The notes below the pieces were generated by a model. That model worked only from the letters and a program-made list of their open reading frames with translations, was not told the DNA's origin and made no database searches. From assembly GCF_900113065.1 (NCBI RefSeq), contig NZ_FOOA01000002.1, positions 186,001 to 250,000 on the forward strand: 64,000 nucleotides of DNA, written 5' to 3'. The translations under genes were made by a program, and so were the position numbers. The stretch comes from Aureimonas phyllosphaerae. GTDB taxonomy: Bacteria > Pseudomonadota > Alphaproteobacteria > Rhizobiales > Rhizobiaceae. Of this stretch, positions 46,533 through 57,426 are shown one piece after another (position 1 is the stretch's first letter; each line of letters opens with the position of its first letter).

Positions 46533-47925
46533 CGACGCGCTGCCCGCTTCGAAGCCGATAGCTCGGCTCGTAGAGAGTCACCAGTTCTTCGGCTGCACTC
46601 GGATGCAACGCCATCGTGCGGTCGAAGACATCCTTGGTCAGGCGGCCCTTCACGCAGACGCCGAGGATCTGCACCGTCTCGGCCGAATCCGGACCGAAGA
46701 GATGCGCCCCGACGACCCGGCGCGACGCGCTGTCGACGAGAAGCTTCATCAGCGTCCGGTCCTGCCGGCCCGACACCGTGTTTCGCATCGGGCGGAACGT
46801 CGTGCGGTAGACCTCCACCTCGTCGAACGCCTTGGCCGCTTCCGCCTCGGTCAGACCGACCGTGCCGATCTCTGGCTGCGAGAAGACGGCGGTCGGAATG
46901 TCGTCGAGATCGGGCTTCGTCGGTCGATCGCGATAGACGGTGTCGACGAAGCACATGGCCTCGTGGATCGCCACCGGCGTCAGCTGGACACGATTGGTGA
47001 TGTCGCCCAGCGCCCAGATATTGTCGGCCGTCGTCTTCGAGTAGTCGTCGACCTTCACCGCGCCCTTCTCGTCGAGCTCGACACCGGCCTTTTCGCAGCC
47101 AAGATCGATCGTGTTCGGCATGCGCCCAACCGCAAGCATCACCTCGTCCGCGTCCAAAAGCCCGCCGCCCTTGAGGTGGGCCTGAAAGCGGCCGTCCGCC
47201 TTCTGGTCGACCTGCACGATCGTATCCTCGGTCAGGACGCGGATGCCCTTGGCGACCATCGACGCCTGTAGCGCGTCGCGCAGGTCGTCGTCGAAGCCCT
47301 GCAGCACTCTCTGGCCGCGATAGACCAAGGTCACTTCGGACCCGAGGCCATTGAAGATGTGAGCGAACTCGATGGCGATGTAGCCACCTCCGAGGATCAC
47401 GATCTTCTCGGGCAGGCGCTTCAAATGAAACGCCTCGTTCGAGGTGATGCAGTGCTCGGCGCCGGGAAGGCCCGGGAAGGGATTGGCGCGACCGCCCGCA
47501 GCCAGAACGATGCGTTCGGCGGTGACGACCTTGTCGGTGGCGAGAAGCCGGATCTCATGCGGGCTTTCGAGAACGGCCCGAGACTTCAGGATCTCCGCGC
47601 CGGCATTCTCGACGTTGCGGGCGTAGATCGCCTCGAGGCGCTCGATCTCCCGGTCCTTGGCGGCGATGAGTTCGGACCAGTCGAAGCTCGGCTCACCGAG
47701 GGTCCAGCCGAAGCCCTTGGCGTCCTCGAAGTCCTCGGCGAAGTGCGAGGCATAAACCATCAGCTTCTTGGGAACGCAGCCGCGGATGACGCAGGTGCCA
47801 CCGAAGCGATATTCTTCCGCGATCGCGACCTTTTGGCCGAGTGCTGCCGTCTTCCGGGCGGCCCGGACGCCACCGGATCCTCCACCGATCACGAAAAGAT
47901 CGAAATCGTATCCGCTAGACGCCAT
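46525..47925 (-). CDS. gor: Glutathione-disulfide reductase
   Basis: This 466-residue flavoenzyme reduces oxidised glutathione with NADPH. It shows the FAD motif GGGSGGVRAAR, the redox disulphide GGTCVIRGCVPKK, the NADPH motif GGGYIAIEFA with the YRGQRVLQGFDDD arginine pair suited to NADPH, and the C-terminal ALHPSAAEE histidine-glutamate pair. The ATG at 47925 has AGGAG six bases upstream. It overlaps the GGCT-like gene and is separated from the upstream DUF2059 gene by a terminator. Confidence 0.96.
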   Translation of the reverse strand: MASSGYDFDLFVIGGGSGGVRAARKTAALGQKVAIAEEYRFGGTCVIRGCVPKKLMVYASHFAEDFEDAKGFGWTLGEPSFDWSELIAAKDREIERLEAIYARNVENAGAEILKSRAVLESPHEIRLLATDKVVTAERIVLAAGGRANPFPGLPGAEHCITSNEAFHLKRLPEKIVILGGGYIAIEFAHIFNGLGSEVTLVYRGQRVLQGFDDDLRDALQASMVAKGIRVLTEDTIVQVDQKADGRFQAHLKGGGLLDADEVMLAVGRMPNTIDLGCEKAGVELDEKGAVKVDDYSKTTADNIWALGDITNRVQLTPVAIHEAMCFVDTVYRDRPTKPDLDDIPTAVFSQPEIGTVGLTEAEAAKAFDEVEVYRTTFRPMRNTVSGRQDRTLMKLLVDSASRRVVGAHLFGPDSAETVQILGVCVKGRLTKDVFDRTMALHPSAAEELVTLYEPSYRLRSGQRVDG

Positions 47926-47949
47926 GATCGCTCCTGTTTCCATGGAAAA

Positions 47950-47968
47950 GGGCGGCTCGAGGCCGCCC
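47950..47968 (-). terminator. Terminator between the DUF2059 gene and gor
   Basis: A seven-base perfect GC stem (47950-47956 with 47962-47968) is followed on the minus strand by TTTTCC, so it should end the DUF2059 transcript before gor. Confidence 0.7.
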
Positions 47969-48002
47969 CTTGCATTCGATTATAGAGCTACGGCGAGACC
48001 CG

Positions 48003-48530
48003 TCACTGCGTCGAGGTGGCCTGCGCCGGCGGGGCGAGCTTGGCCGCGCCATTGATCGAGGCGTTGCGCAGATCGCGCACGATGCCGCTCGCCCAGACGT
48101 CGGCCGCCGACATCATCTCGCGCGAGGCCGTCGGGCCCTGCGCCAAGAGCTTCTTTCCGGCTTCTCCCTGATAGAACTCGGCGATCTCGCGCAGCTCCTG
48201 CTCGGTGAAGAGCTTGGCATAGATGCGCGCGATCTCGTTCTCGAGGTCGCCGCGACGAGGGGCGAGCTTCAGCGCCTCGTCGTCGACCATGTTCGAGATC
48301 TCGGACTGGAGGTTCGGATTGTTGACGATCAGCTCCGCCTTGATCTGCGTCGCCGCGTTCAGGAGGATCTGGTCGAACTGCTCGGTGGTGTCGAGAGCGT
48401 CCACAGCCTGACGCGCAGCCGCGATGTGCGACGGGCTGGCGTCCTGCGCGAAGGCCGGAGCCACGGACAGGCCGAGCAGCGCGACGGACACGCACAGTCC
48501 GCGACGCAGTGTTTCGCTAGGAAGCTTCAA
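48003..48530 (-). CDS. Exported DUF2059 protein
   Basis: This 175-residue product has a signal peptide (core VALLGLSVAPAFA, cleavage before QDAS) and an all-helical mature domain with the DUF2059 motif FTEQELREIAEFYQGEAGKKL. The family occurs widely in proteobacterial periplasms and its function is unknown. It lies 94 bases downstream of rpiA on the same strand, so it may share that transcript. Confidence 0.9.
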   Translation of the reverse strand: MKLPSETLRRGLCVSVALLGLSVAPAFAQDASPSHIAAARQAVDALDTTEQFDQILLNAATQIKAELIVNNPNLQSEISNMVDDEALKLAPRRGDLENEIARIYAKLFTEQELREIAEFYQGEAGKKLLAQGPTASREMMSAADVWASGIVRDLRNASINGAAKLAPPAQATSTQ

Positions 48531-48624
48531 GTTCCCACTCCATTGATCTCGATGGGGCTATTGCGGCCCAAGTGCCAAACTCTGAATTGCGCCGCAAGCC
48601 CTGCCAGGCTTTCGCGAGGGTCCG

Positions 48625-49320
48625 TCAGCGCGGCGCGACGTGTTCGATCCCGTCCGGTCCAGCCAGGATCGCCGCGCTCGCCAGCCCCAGGAACAGCCCA
48701 TGCTCAACCACGCCCGGAATCGCATGAAGGGCGGCCGAAAGCGCTTCTGGATCGGGAATACGGCCAAAAGATGCGTCCACGATGAGGTGTCCCCCGTCCG
48801 TGACGAAGGGGCTTTCGCCGACCTTGCGAAGCGATAGGTCGCCGGTCAGTCCGAGAAGCTGCCCGGCCTTTTCGATCGCGATCAGCGAGGCGACGATGCC
48901 GAAGCCGTTGACCTCGACGGGTAGCGGAAAGGCGCCGAGCGTCTCCACCTTCTTCGAAGCGTCGGCGATGACCAGCATCCGGGCCGAGGCGGCCGCAACG
49001 ATCTTCTCGCGAAGGAGCGCGCCGCCACCGCCTTTCACGAGGCGAAGCTGAGGGTCCATCTCGTCCGCGCCGTCGATCGTCAGGTCGAGTTCGGGGATCT
49101 CTTCGAGCGTTGCAAGGGGAATGCCAAGGTCGCGGCACAGCGCCGCGGTTCGCTCGGACGTCGGCACTCCGACGATCCTCAGCCCCTCCTTCACGCGGAC
49201 GGCGAGCGCGCGCACGAAGGCCTCCGCCGTGGAGCCCGTGCCGATGCCGAGGCGCATCCCGGTCTCGACCTCGGCCGCAGCCGCCTGCCCGACCTTCTCC
49301 TTCAACGATGCCGCGTCCAT
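48625..49320 (-). CDS. rpiA: Ribose-5-phosphate isomerase A
   Basis: This 231-residue enzyme interconverts ribose 5-phosphate and ribulose 5-phosphate. Motifs are the phosphate loop [21 protein letters not shown], the TIDGADEMD catalytic aspartates, [12 protein letters not shown] and [10 protein letters not shown]. The ATG at 49320 with AGGAAGG upstream is preferred over an earlier in-frame start eight residues before. It is divergent from gph. Confidence 0.96.
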   Translation of the reverse strand: MDAASLKEKVGQAAAAEVETGMRLGIGTGSTAEAFVRALAVRVKEGLRIVGVPTSERTAALCRDLGIPLATLEEIPELDLTIDGADEMDPQLRLVKGGGGALLREKIVAAASARMLVIADASKKVETLGAFPLPVEVNGFGIVASLIAIEKAGQLLGLTGDLSLRKVGESPFVTDGGHLIVDASFGRIPDPEALSAALHAIPGVVEHGLFLGLASAAILAGPDGIEHVAPR

Positions 49321-49544
49321 GACTGCCTTCCTGATCGTCTGCATCGGTCGGCTCTAACCGATAGCCGCGCGAGGTCAAAGCCGAACGGCGCGGAGGCGAT
49401 GCAACTCTTTGTTGGTGAATACAGGCTTAACCTGTGACCCCAATGTTTCAGAGCGTCAGCAAATCCGTCGATCTGCGGGTCCGATGTCGCTCCGGAGCGT
49501 TGGCTCGCTTGACCGATCACCGAAGGTCCCCAAAGTCCGTAACG

Positions 49545-50300
49545 ATGAGTGTTGTCCGTTCCGTTCCCCTCGCCCGCCCGGTCACCGGCCCGCCGGCACG
49601 CAGAACTCTGGCGAAGCACGAGCGGGCGCTGGACGGTGCGACCGTCGTGTTCGACCTCGACGGCACGTTGGTCGACACGGCGCCCGATCTGACCGGTGCA
49701 CTGAATCACTGCCTCGCTTCGGCCGGTCTTTCCGCGACGACGCTGGATAGCGTTAGGCCGCAGGCCGGCCACGGTGCCAAGGCGATGTTGACGGCCGCGT
49801 ACATGCGGGCCGACCGGCCGCTGGGCGATGCCGAACTCACCGAGCAGACCGCGCGGTTCCTCGCCTACTACGGCGACCATATCGCCGTGTCCTCGACGCT
49901 CTTTCCGGGTGCTCTCGCAACGCTCGATCGCATGGCCGACGCCGGTGCGACGCTCGCGGTGTGCACCAACAAGACCGAGGCGCTGGCCATCCGGCTGCTG
50001 CGCGAACTTCGCCTCGCGGACCGGTTCGCCGCCATCTGCGGCGCCGACACGTTCATGGCCCGCAAGCCCGATCCGGTCCACCTGTCCGGCACGATCGCGC
50101 TGGCCGGCGGCCGGATCGACTGTGCCGTCATGATCGGCGACACGGATACGGATATCGAGGCGGCCAAGCGGCTCGGCCTGCCCTCCATTCTCCTCGGCTT
50201 CGGCTATGACGCCGACCGGATCGCACGGGAGAAGGCGACGGCGGTCGTCTCGCATTTCGACGAGATCGACGTCGCGCTGGTCGACCGGTTGATCCGCTGA
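49545..50300 (+). CDS. gph: Phosphoglycolate phosphatase (HAD family)
   Basis: This 251-residue HAD hydrolase has motif I FDLDGTLVDT, motif II CTNKT, the lysine of ARKPDP and motif IV GDTDTDIEAA, with an alpha-helical cap as in phosphoglycolate phosphatases that remove 2-phosphoglycolate made by DNA repair or oxygenase side reactions. The N-terminal ~32 residues before the first motif are longer than usual, so the ATG at 49545 is the best but not a certain start; ribosome-site support is weak. It sits between rpiA and tRNA-Val. Confidence 0.88.
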   Translation: MSVVRSVPLARPVTGPPARRTLAKHERALDGATVVFDLDGTLVDTAPDLTGALNHCLASAGLSATTLDSVRPQAGHGAKAMLTAAYMRADRPLGDAELTEQTARFLAYYGDHIAVSSTLFPGALATLDRMADAGATLAVCTNKTEALAIRLLRELRLADRFAAICGADTFMARKPDPVHLSGTIALAGGRIDCAVMIGDTDTDIEAAKRLGLPSILLGFGYDADRIAREKATAVVSHFDEIDVALVDRLIR

Positions 50301-50318
50301 TCGACCACGTTTGGCGGA

Positions 50319-50346
50319 TTGACGAGCCCGGCTCGGGCGACTATAG
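50319..50346 (+). promoter_or_regulatory. Promoter of the tRNA-Val gene
   Basis: TTGACG (50319-50324) and CTATAG (50341-50346), 16 bases apart, match the alphaproteobacterial housekeeping promoter pattern. The tRNA begins 37 bases after the -10 element. Confidence 0.65.
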
Positions 50347-50382
50347 GCAGTCTCGTTCGCAGCCGGCAACGCCCGGGGCGAC

Positions 50383-50457
50383 GGGCGATTAGCTCAGCGG
50401 GAGAGCACTGCATTCACACTGCAGGGGTCACTGGTTCAATCCCAGTATCGCCCACCA
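50383..50457 (+). tRNA. tRNA-Val (anticodon CAC)
   Basis: The cloverleaf folds fully: acceptor GGGCGAT with ATCGCCC, D-arm GCTC...GAGC, anticodon stem CTGCA/TGCAG, T-arm ACTGG/CCAGT with TTCAATC loop, and an encoded CCA. The anticodon CAC is at 50415-50417 and reads GUG valine codons. Confidence 0.97.
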
Positions 50458-50489
50458 TTTCCGAACGAACATGACGCGCCGATGACGAT

Positions 50490-50513
50490 GGGCCGGGTTT
50501 GACCGGCCCTTTT
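50490..50513 (+). terminator. Terminator after tRNA-Val
   Basis: A seven-base GC stem (50490-50496 with 50503-50509), six-base loop and TTTT tail lie 33 bases after the tRNA and just before the end of the convergent nadE. Confidence 0.82.
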
Positions 50514-50518
50514 CGCGT

Positions 50519-52609
<2,091 letters not shown>

Positions 52610-52783
52610 GGCCACGGGCAAGCTCCGATGTTCAGGCGCGACCAGTGGGTGTCGGCCTCGGCAGAGAGGTTAAGTCCGATTCGCAGGCCGCGTTCCAGAG
52701 GTCGCCTCCCCTTAGCCGCCTCCCTGTTTCGCCGGGAACTGCGGGGTTGCGGCGCGCGTCCTTCCCAGAAGAAGGACTGCACC

Positions 52784-53413
52784 ATGACCGATGATCTCAA
52801 GCTTCGACACGGACCGATCGGGCCGAACTGCGTGCATCTCTGCGTCGACATGCAGCGCATGTTCGCGGAGGACACGGAGTGGCGCACCCCATGGATGGAG
52901 CGTGTCCTGCCGCGGGTCGTGGCTCTCTGCGAGGCAGCGCCGGACCGGACCATCTTCACGCGCTTCATTCCGGTGGACAGGCCGGGACAGGGCGAAGGCA
53001 CGTGGCGGCGCTATTACCAAAGCTGGCAATCCATGACGGTCGAGCGGATGGGCGCCGAGATGGTCGACCTTCTCCCCGCGCTCGCGCGGTTTCACCCGCC
53101 AGCGGAAATCATCGACAAGACCGTCTACTCACCATGGTGTGAGCCGGATCTCGACCGGAGGCTTCAGGCGTGGAACGTCGATACGCTGATCGTTTCAGGC
53201 GGCGAAACCGATGTCTGCGTTCTCGGCACGGTGCTTGGCGGCGTCGATCGCGGATACCGCGTGATCGTCGTCATCGATGCGCTCTGCTCCTCGTCGGACG
53301 AGATGCACGATGCGATGCTGGCGGTCTATCGTCGGCGCTACGGCCAGCAGATCGAGACGGTCCTGACTGAGACCACCATCGCCGAATGGACCGGCATTCA
53401 ACCTTCGATATAG
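52784..53413 (+). CDS. Isochorismatase-like cysteine hydrolase
   Basis: This 209-residue protein has the Asp-Lys-Cys triad of the family: aspartate in CVDMQRMF, lysine in IIDKTVYSPW and cysteine in GGETDVCVLGTV. Members hydrolyse isochorismate, nicotinamide, N-carbamoyl compounds or other amides; the exact substrate is not readable. GAAGGA precedes the ATG. Its 3' end overlaps the convergent GntR-type gene by 16 bases. The neighbouring UxaA-like enzyme hints at a role in catabolism, which is an inference. Confidence 0.87.
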   Translation: MTDDLKLRHGPIGPNCVHLCVDMQRMFAEDTEWRTPWMERVLPRVVALCEAAPDRTIFTRFIPVDRPGQGEGTWRRYYQSWQSMTVERMGAEMVDLLPALARFHPPAEIIDKTVYSPWCEPDLDRRLQAWNVDTLIVSGGETDVCVLGTVLGGVDRGYRVIVVIDALCSSSDEMHDAMLAVYRRRYGQQIETVLTETTIAEWTGIQPSI

Positions 53414-54384
53414 CTGGCCCGGACGTCGGCTCCGGGCATCGCCTGGAATGCGTGAAGGCGATCGAGCGCCTTGTCGCGCGCCAGAACGAGGTGGCGCTTC
53501 ATCTCGACGGCCGCTGGTGCGCCTTCGCCCCGGCGCAGACATTCGATCACCGAGAGATGCTCGTCCACGAAGCGATCGACGGTCGCCGTCGGGCCGATGG
53601 CGCGCTGGACGTGCTTGCCGGACAAAAGCACCGTCCGGCTGCGCCGCAGTGCCTCCGTGATCTCCGGATTGGCGGCGTAGCCGAGGCAGGTCACGTGCAG
53701 ATCGGTTTCGAGTTGATCGAGCGTTGCGGCTTCGGTCGAGGTCCATGCGGCGGCGGCCATGCGATGCCGCTCCTCGATCTCGGCAAGGGTCGCGTCAGGG
53801 ATGCGCCCAGCGGCCTGTGCGATAGCCGCGGGTTCGAGGAGCATCCGCAGTTCGTAGAACTGCTCGATCCGCTCGGCGCCGAGTTCGCGGATCACCCAGC
53901 GGGAGTTATCGCCCTTTTCGAGGATGCCCGCCGCCTGCGCCCGAAGCAGAATGTCGTGGGCAACCGACCGCCCGATCTGCAAATGACGCGAGAGGGCCAG
54001 TTCGTTGACGCGCGAGGGGCCGCGAAGCGAGCGCAGGATCAACTCGCGCTCGACGCCGTAATAGAGAGCGTCGGCCGGGCGCGCGTGCACGAGGCCGATC
54101 GTGTCCGCGCATAGACCAAGCATCGAGGGCGTGACCTCGACCCGGCTCGGTGCTTCCTGCCCGACGAGGAATCCGCGGCCGTCGAAGCGGCTCACGAGCC
54201 CGTCCGCCTCGAGGCGCCCGAGCGCCTGACGCACGGGGGAGCGACCCGCGCCAAACAGCCGTGCCAGCGGAACCTCCGACAGCACGGTTCCCTGCGGCAC
54301 GCGCTCCGCCTCCAGTGCTGCACGCAGTATCTCGGCGATCCGCTCGTAGGTCGGGCGCCGGGCGCCTGACTCGGCCGGCTCCAC
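53398..54384 (-). CDS. GntR-family regulator (FadR/FCD type)
   Basis: This 328-residue regulator has the winged helix-turn-helix at about residues 12-77 (LSEVPLARLFGAGRSPVRQALGRLEADGL in part) and a mostly helical ligand domain with the FCD pattern (ELRMLLEPAAIAQAA, then histidines in LHVTCLG and EHLSVIE). Residues 90-160 form a second, less clear HTH-like segment (NELALSRHLQIGRSVAHDILLRA), so the protein is longer than normal FadR-type regulators. It starts with GTG five bases after the uxaA-like gene and is co-transcribed with it, suggesting it controls that gene. Confidence 0.87.
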   Translation of the reverse strand: MEPAESGARRPTYERIAEILRAALEAERVPQGTVLSEVPLARLFGAGRSPVRQALGRLEADGLVSRFDGRGFLVGQEAPSRVEVTPSMLGLCADTIGLVHARPADALYYGVERELILRSLRGPSRVNELALSRHLQIGRSVAHDILLRAQAAGILEKGDNSRWVIRELGAERIEQFYELRMLLEPAAIAQAAGRIPDATLAEIEERHRMAAAAWTSTEAATLDQLETDLHVTCLGYAANPEITEALRRSRTVLLSGKHVQRAIGPTATVDRFVDEHLSVIECLRRGEGAPAAVEMKRHLVLARDKALDRLHAFQAMPGADVRASYIEG

Positions 54385-54389
54385 CGGCG

Positions 54390-55928
54390 TCAGGTGATCG
54401 CGCCGAGCTGCCAGGGGACGAATTCGTTGTCGCCGTAATCGTAGATCTCGCTCTGCGTCCGCTTGCCGGACGCCACGGCCAGAATGGTCTCGAACATCCG
54501 CGTGCCGGACTCCTCGATCGTCTCCTCGCCAGTGACGATCCCGCCGCAGTTGATGTCCATGTCGTCGCTCATATGCTCGTACATGGCGTTGTTCGTGGCC
54601 ACCTTGATGGTCGGCACCGGCTTCCAGCCCGACACCGACCCCCGGCCGGTGGTGAAGACGAGCATGTTGCAGCCGCCCGCAATCTGTCCGGTCACCGCGA
54701 CGGGATCGTAGCCTGGCGTATCCATGAAAACGAAGCCCGTCCGGTCGATCGGCTCGGCGTATTCATAGACGGCCTCGAGTGGCATCGAACCGCCCTTCGC
54801 CACGGCGCCGAGCGACTTTTCGAGGATCGTCGTCAGGCCGCCCGCCTTGTTGCCATGCGAGGGATTGTTGTTCAGTTCGGCCCCGTGGCGCGCGGTATAG
54901 TCGCGCCACCAATCGATGCGGTCCATCAGCTTCTGCGCCACCGCCGGCGTCGCCGCGCGGCGTGTCAGCAGATGCTCGGCGCCATAGATCTCGGGCGTTT
55001 CGGCAAGGCACGCCGTCCCTCCGTGGCGAACCAGGAGGTCGGACGCGTAGCCGAGCGCGGGGTTTGCCGAGATGCCGGAATAACCGTCCGAGCCGCCGCA
55101 TTCGAGCGCCAGCTTCAGCTTGGAGACGGGCTGCTCGGTGCGCTCGACCGCGTTGATGACCGGGAGCATCTCGTTGATGATCGTGCTCGCTTCCTCGACG
55201 GTGCGCCGCGTGCCGCCGAGCTGCTGGATCGTCATGGTCCGCATCAGCGGCCCCTCCTCCAGCCCGTACTTCTCGGTGATGAAGGAAATCTGGTTGGTCT
55301 CGCAGCCGAGACCGATCATCAGGATGCCGCCGAAGTTCGGATTGCGCGCGTAGCCGCTGAGGGTGCGCGCGAGGTAGGTGTATCCCTCGGTCTTGAGGTT
55401 CAGCGCGCAGCCTTGACCGTGCGTCAGCGCCACGACGCCATCGACGTTCGGGAAGCCGTCGAGGCCGCCCTTGCGGTTGAAATGGTCGGCGATGGCGCGC
55501 GATACGGTGGCCGAGCAGTTCACCGACGAGACGATGCCGATGTAGTTGCGCGTCCCTGCCTGACCGTCGGCTCTGGAGTATCCCAGGAAGGTCCGCCGCT
55601 CGCTCTCGGGCAGAAGCGGCGTCGGCCGGGCATCGGCGGCGAACTCGTGATGGACCTCGCTGTCCAGCATTCCGAGGTTCTGAAGGTGCACATGGTCGCC
55701 CGGCAGGATCGGCGCCGTCGCATACCCGATCACCTGCCCGTATTTCAGAACCCGGCCTCCTTGCGCGACCGCCTGAACCGCGACCTTGTGCCCGCTCGGA
55801 ATGTCGGCCCGGGCGACGATGCTTCCGACGCCCACGCGCTCGCCCACTGCGATGGTCCGCCGAGCCACGACGACGTTGTCGTCCGCATTGAGACGGATGG
55901 TAGGCGAGACGTCGAGCACGTCCGACAT
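54390..55928 (-). CDS. UxaA/galactarate dehydratase-family sugar acid dehydratase
   Basis: This 512-residue protein combines a small N-terminal SAF domain (IRLNADDNVVVARR ... PSGHKVA) with the large UxaA catalytic domain. Visible marks are YIGIVSSVNCSATV, VVALTHGQGCALN, GLGCETNQI, LECGGSDGYSGISANPALG and CGGIVTGEETIEE. Family members dehydrate altronate, galactarate or related sugar acids with a metal ion; the substrate here is not known. The ATG at 55928 follows GGAAG. An ATTG-TCGG-CAAT palindrome at 55956-55967 upstream could be the site of the co-transcribed GntR regulator. Confidence 0.9.
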   Translation of the reverse strand: MSDVLDVSPTIRLNADDNVVVARRTIAVGERVGVGSIVARADIPSGHKVAVQAVAQGGRVLKYGQVIGYATAPILPGDHVHLQNLGMLDSEVHHEFAADARPTPLLPESERRTFLGYSRADGQAGTRNYIGIVSSVNCSATVSRAIADHFNRKGGLDGFPNVDGVVALTHGQGCALNLKTEGYTYLARTLSGYARNPNFGGILMIGLGCETNQISFITEKYGLEEGPLMRTMTIQQLGGTRRTVEEASTIINEMLPVINAVERTEQPVSKLKLALECGGSDGYSGISANPALGYASDLLVRHGGTACLAETPEIYGAEHLLTRRAATPAVAQKLMDRIDWWRDYTARHGAELNNNPSHGNKAGGLTTILEKSLGAVAKGGSMPLEAVYEYAEPIDRTGFVFMDTPGYDPVAVTGQIAGGCNMLVFTTGRGSVSGWKPVPTIKVATNNAMYEHMSDDMDINCGGIVTGEETIEESGTRMFETILAVASGKRTQSEIYDYGDNEFVPWQLGAIT

Positions 55929-56156
55929 GGCAAGCTTCCGAACAATGGAATGGATATTGTCGGCAATGATCATTTCGGGCCGGAGGCTCGAAGTCAATCG
56001 GTTTGATGTCTCTGCCCGCGCATCGCCTTGGAGACGATTGGCTCGCGCGCGGCGTACGGAGGCACTGGTTCACGATGCCGGCGAATAGAGAGCGCATCGA
56101 AGGGAACCCTTCATTCCGGGCATCCACTGTCGGCGAACCGCAACAGGCCGACTCTC

Positions 56157-57248
56157 ATGAGCCTTTCGATTCCGACCCTGCAGTTCACGGACTCCGTCGT
56201 CTTCCTGACGTGCGGCGTCGTGTTCGTCAGCTGCTGGCTCCTGCATCGCGAACGGCTCCATCACCTCCTGTTCGGTCTGAGCTTCCTCCTCTGCGCCAGC
56301 ATGTCGATCGGCTTCGTCGACTTCGGCCGGTATGGCAGCGTCTGGTCACCGCTCGGGTGGTCGACCGCAGGCATGCTGTTCTGGGTCGGCTTGCGCCTCT
56401 TCGATCAGCGCAGCGCGATGACAACCTTCATGATGGTCATGGCGGTCGTGCCGGTCGCAACGCACGTGCTGCTTGACCTTGCCACCTTCGACGAGGAGGC
56501 CGTCAACACCGGCAGCACCATCGCCTATGCCATTCACGAGGCTGCGATGGCCGTCTACGTGCTATCGATGTCACGCGGACGCTCCCCGATCCGCAAGGTC
56601 ATCGGCCTGTCGCTCCTGGCGATCTCCATCGCACTCTGTCTGCCGTTGTTGTCGCCAGCAATTTTGCCGCCCAACGTGCCGGTCATTCTGATCTTCGTCG
56701 TCGACCATGTGTCCTCGATTCTGCTGACGACCGCGATTCTGGCGCTCGAAGCGGACCGAGCGAACCTTGCGCTCGCCCGGCAGGCCCTGCGGGATCCGCT
56801 GACGCAAGTTCTCAATCGGGCGGGACTGGTGGCGCAGACGCAGCATGTGACGGGACCCGCCGGCGTCGTGGTCGTGGACCTCGATCACTTCAAGCGGGTC
56901 AACGACGGGCACGGCCACACGGCAGGTGACCATGTGCTCGGAACCTTCGCACGACGCGCAGAACTCCTTCTTCCGTTCGGTGCCCACATCGCACGGTTCG
57001 GCGGTGAGGAGTTCGTACTGGTGCTTCCCGGTGCGGGACGCGCCGAGACAGCCGTTTTCGCCGAGCGCTTGCGGCGATCCATCGGTGCACAACCGATCGA
57101 CTGGAACGGCGCCCAGATCGAGATATCCGTCAGCGTCGGTGTCGCGATCGCCCTCGGCGGCCCGGACATTCCTGCTGCCGTGGATCGTGCGGACAAGGCG
57201 CTCTACGTCGCCAAGACGAACGGCCGGAATCAGGTCCGGGTCGCTTAG
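56157..57248 (+). CDS. Membrane-bound GGDEF diguanylate cyclase
   Basis: This 363-residue protein has an N-terminal membrane domain with about six hydrophobic helices (residues 8-205) and a C-terminal GGDEF domain that makes cyclic di-GMP from GTP. The active site reads GGEEF at residues 282-286, and the DPLTQVLNRAGL and DLDHFKRVNDGHGH motifs are intact, so activity is expected. The RxxD product-inhibition site five residues before GGEEF is absent. The ATG at 56157 lacks a strong ribosome site. No EAL domain is present. Confidence 0.92.
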   Translation: MSLSIPTLQFTDSVVFLTCGVVFVSCWLLHRERLHHLLFGLSFLLCASMSIGFVDFGRYGSVWSPLGWSTAGMLFWVGLRLFDQRSAMTTFMMVMAVVPVATHVLLDLATFDEEAVNTGSTIAYAIHEAAMAVYVLSMSRGRSPIRKVIGLSLLAISIALCLPLLSPAILPPNVPVILIFVVDHVSSILLTTAILALEADRANLALARQALRDPLTQVLNRAGLVAQTQHVTGPAGVVVVDLDHFKRVNDGHGHTAGDHVLGTFARRAELLLPFGAHIARFGGEEFVLVLPGAGRAETAVFAERLRRSIGAQPIDWNGAQIEISVSVGVAIALGGPDIPAAVDRADKALYVAKTNGRNQVRVA

Positions 57249-57288
57249 CAGCGAAGCGGCTTCGGAAGGTAATCGGTTGTCCGGTTAG

Positions 57289-57365
57289 TGGTCGGAGCGA
57301 GAGGATTCGAACCTCCGACCCCCTGAACCCCATTCAGGTGCGCTACCAGGCTGCGCTACGCTCCG
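57289..57365 (-). tRNA. tRNA-Pro (anticodon GGG)
   Basis: On the minus strand a complete 77-base cloverleaf forms: acceptor CGGAGCG/CGCTCCG, D-arm, anticodon stem CCTGA/TCAGG with loop ATGGGGT, T-arm with GTTCGAATC and an encoded CCA. The anticodon GGG at 57329-57331 reads CCC and CCU. Confidence 0.97.
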
Positions 57366-57426
57366 ACACGAGCTTCCCTAATCAATGCGCACGGCGGATG
57401 CAAGCGCGAACGCGCGTCCCAGCCGG

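Noticed and set aside
44307-47000. An 897-codon plus-strand open frame opposite aroG, the GGCT-like gene and gor
   Set aside because: All three minus-strand genes carry full family motifs; the plus frame has none and spans several gene boundaries.
50383-50457. tRNA-Val as an integration site for a mobile element
   Set aside because: No integrase gene follows and no repeat of the tRNA 3' end was noticed downstream in the window.
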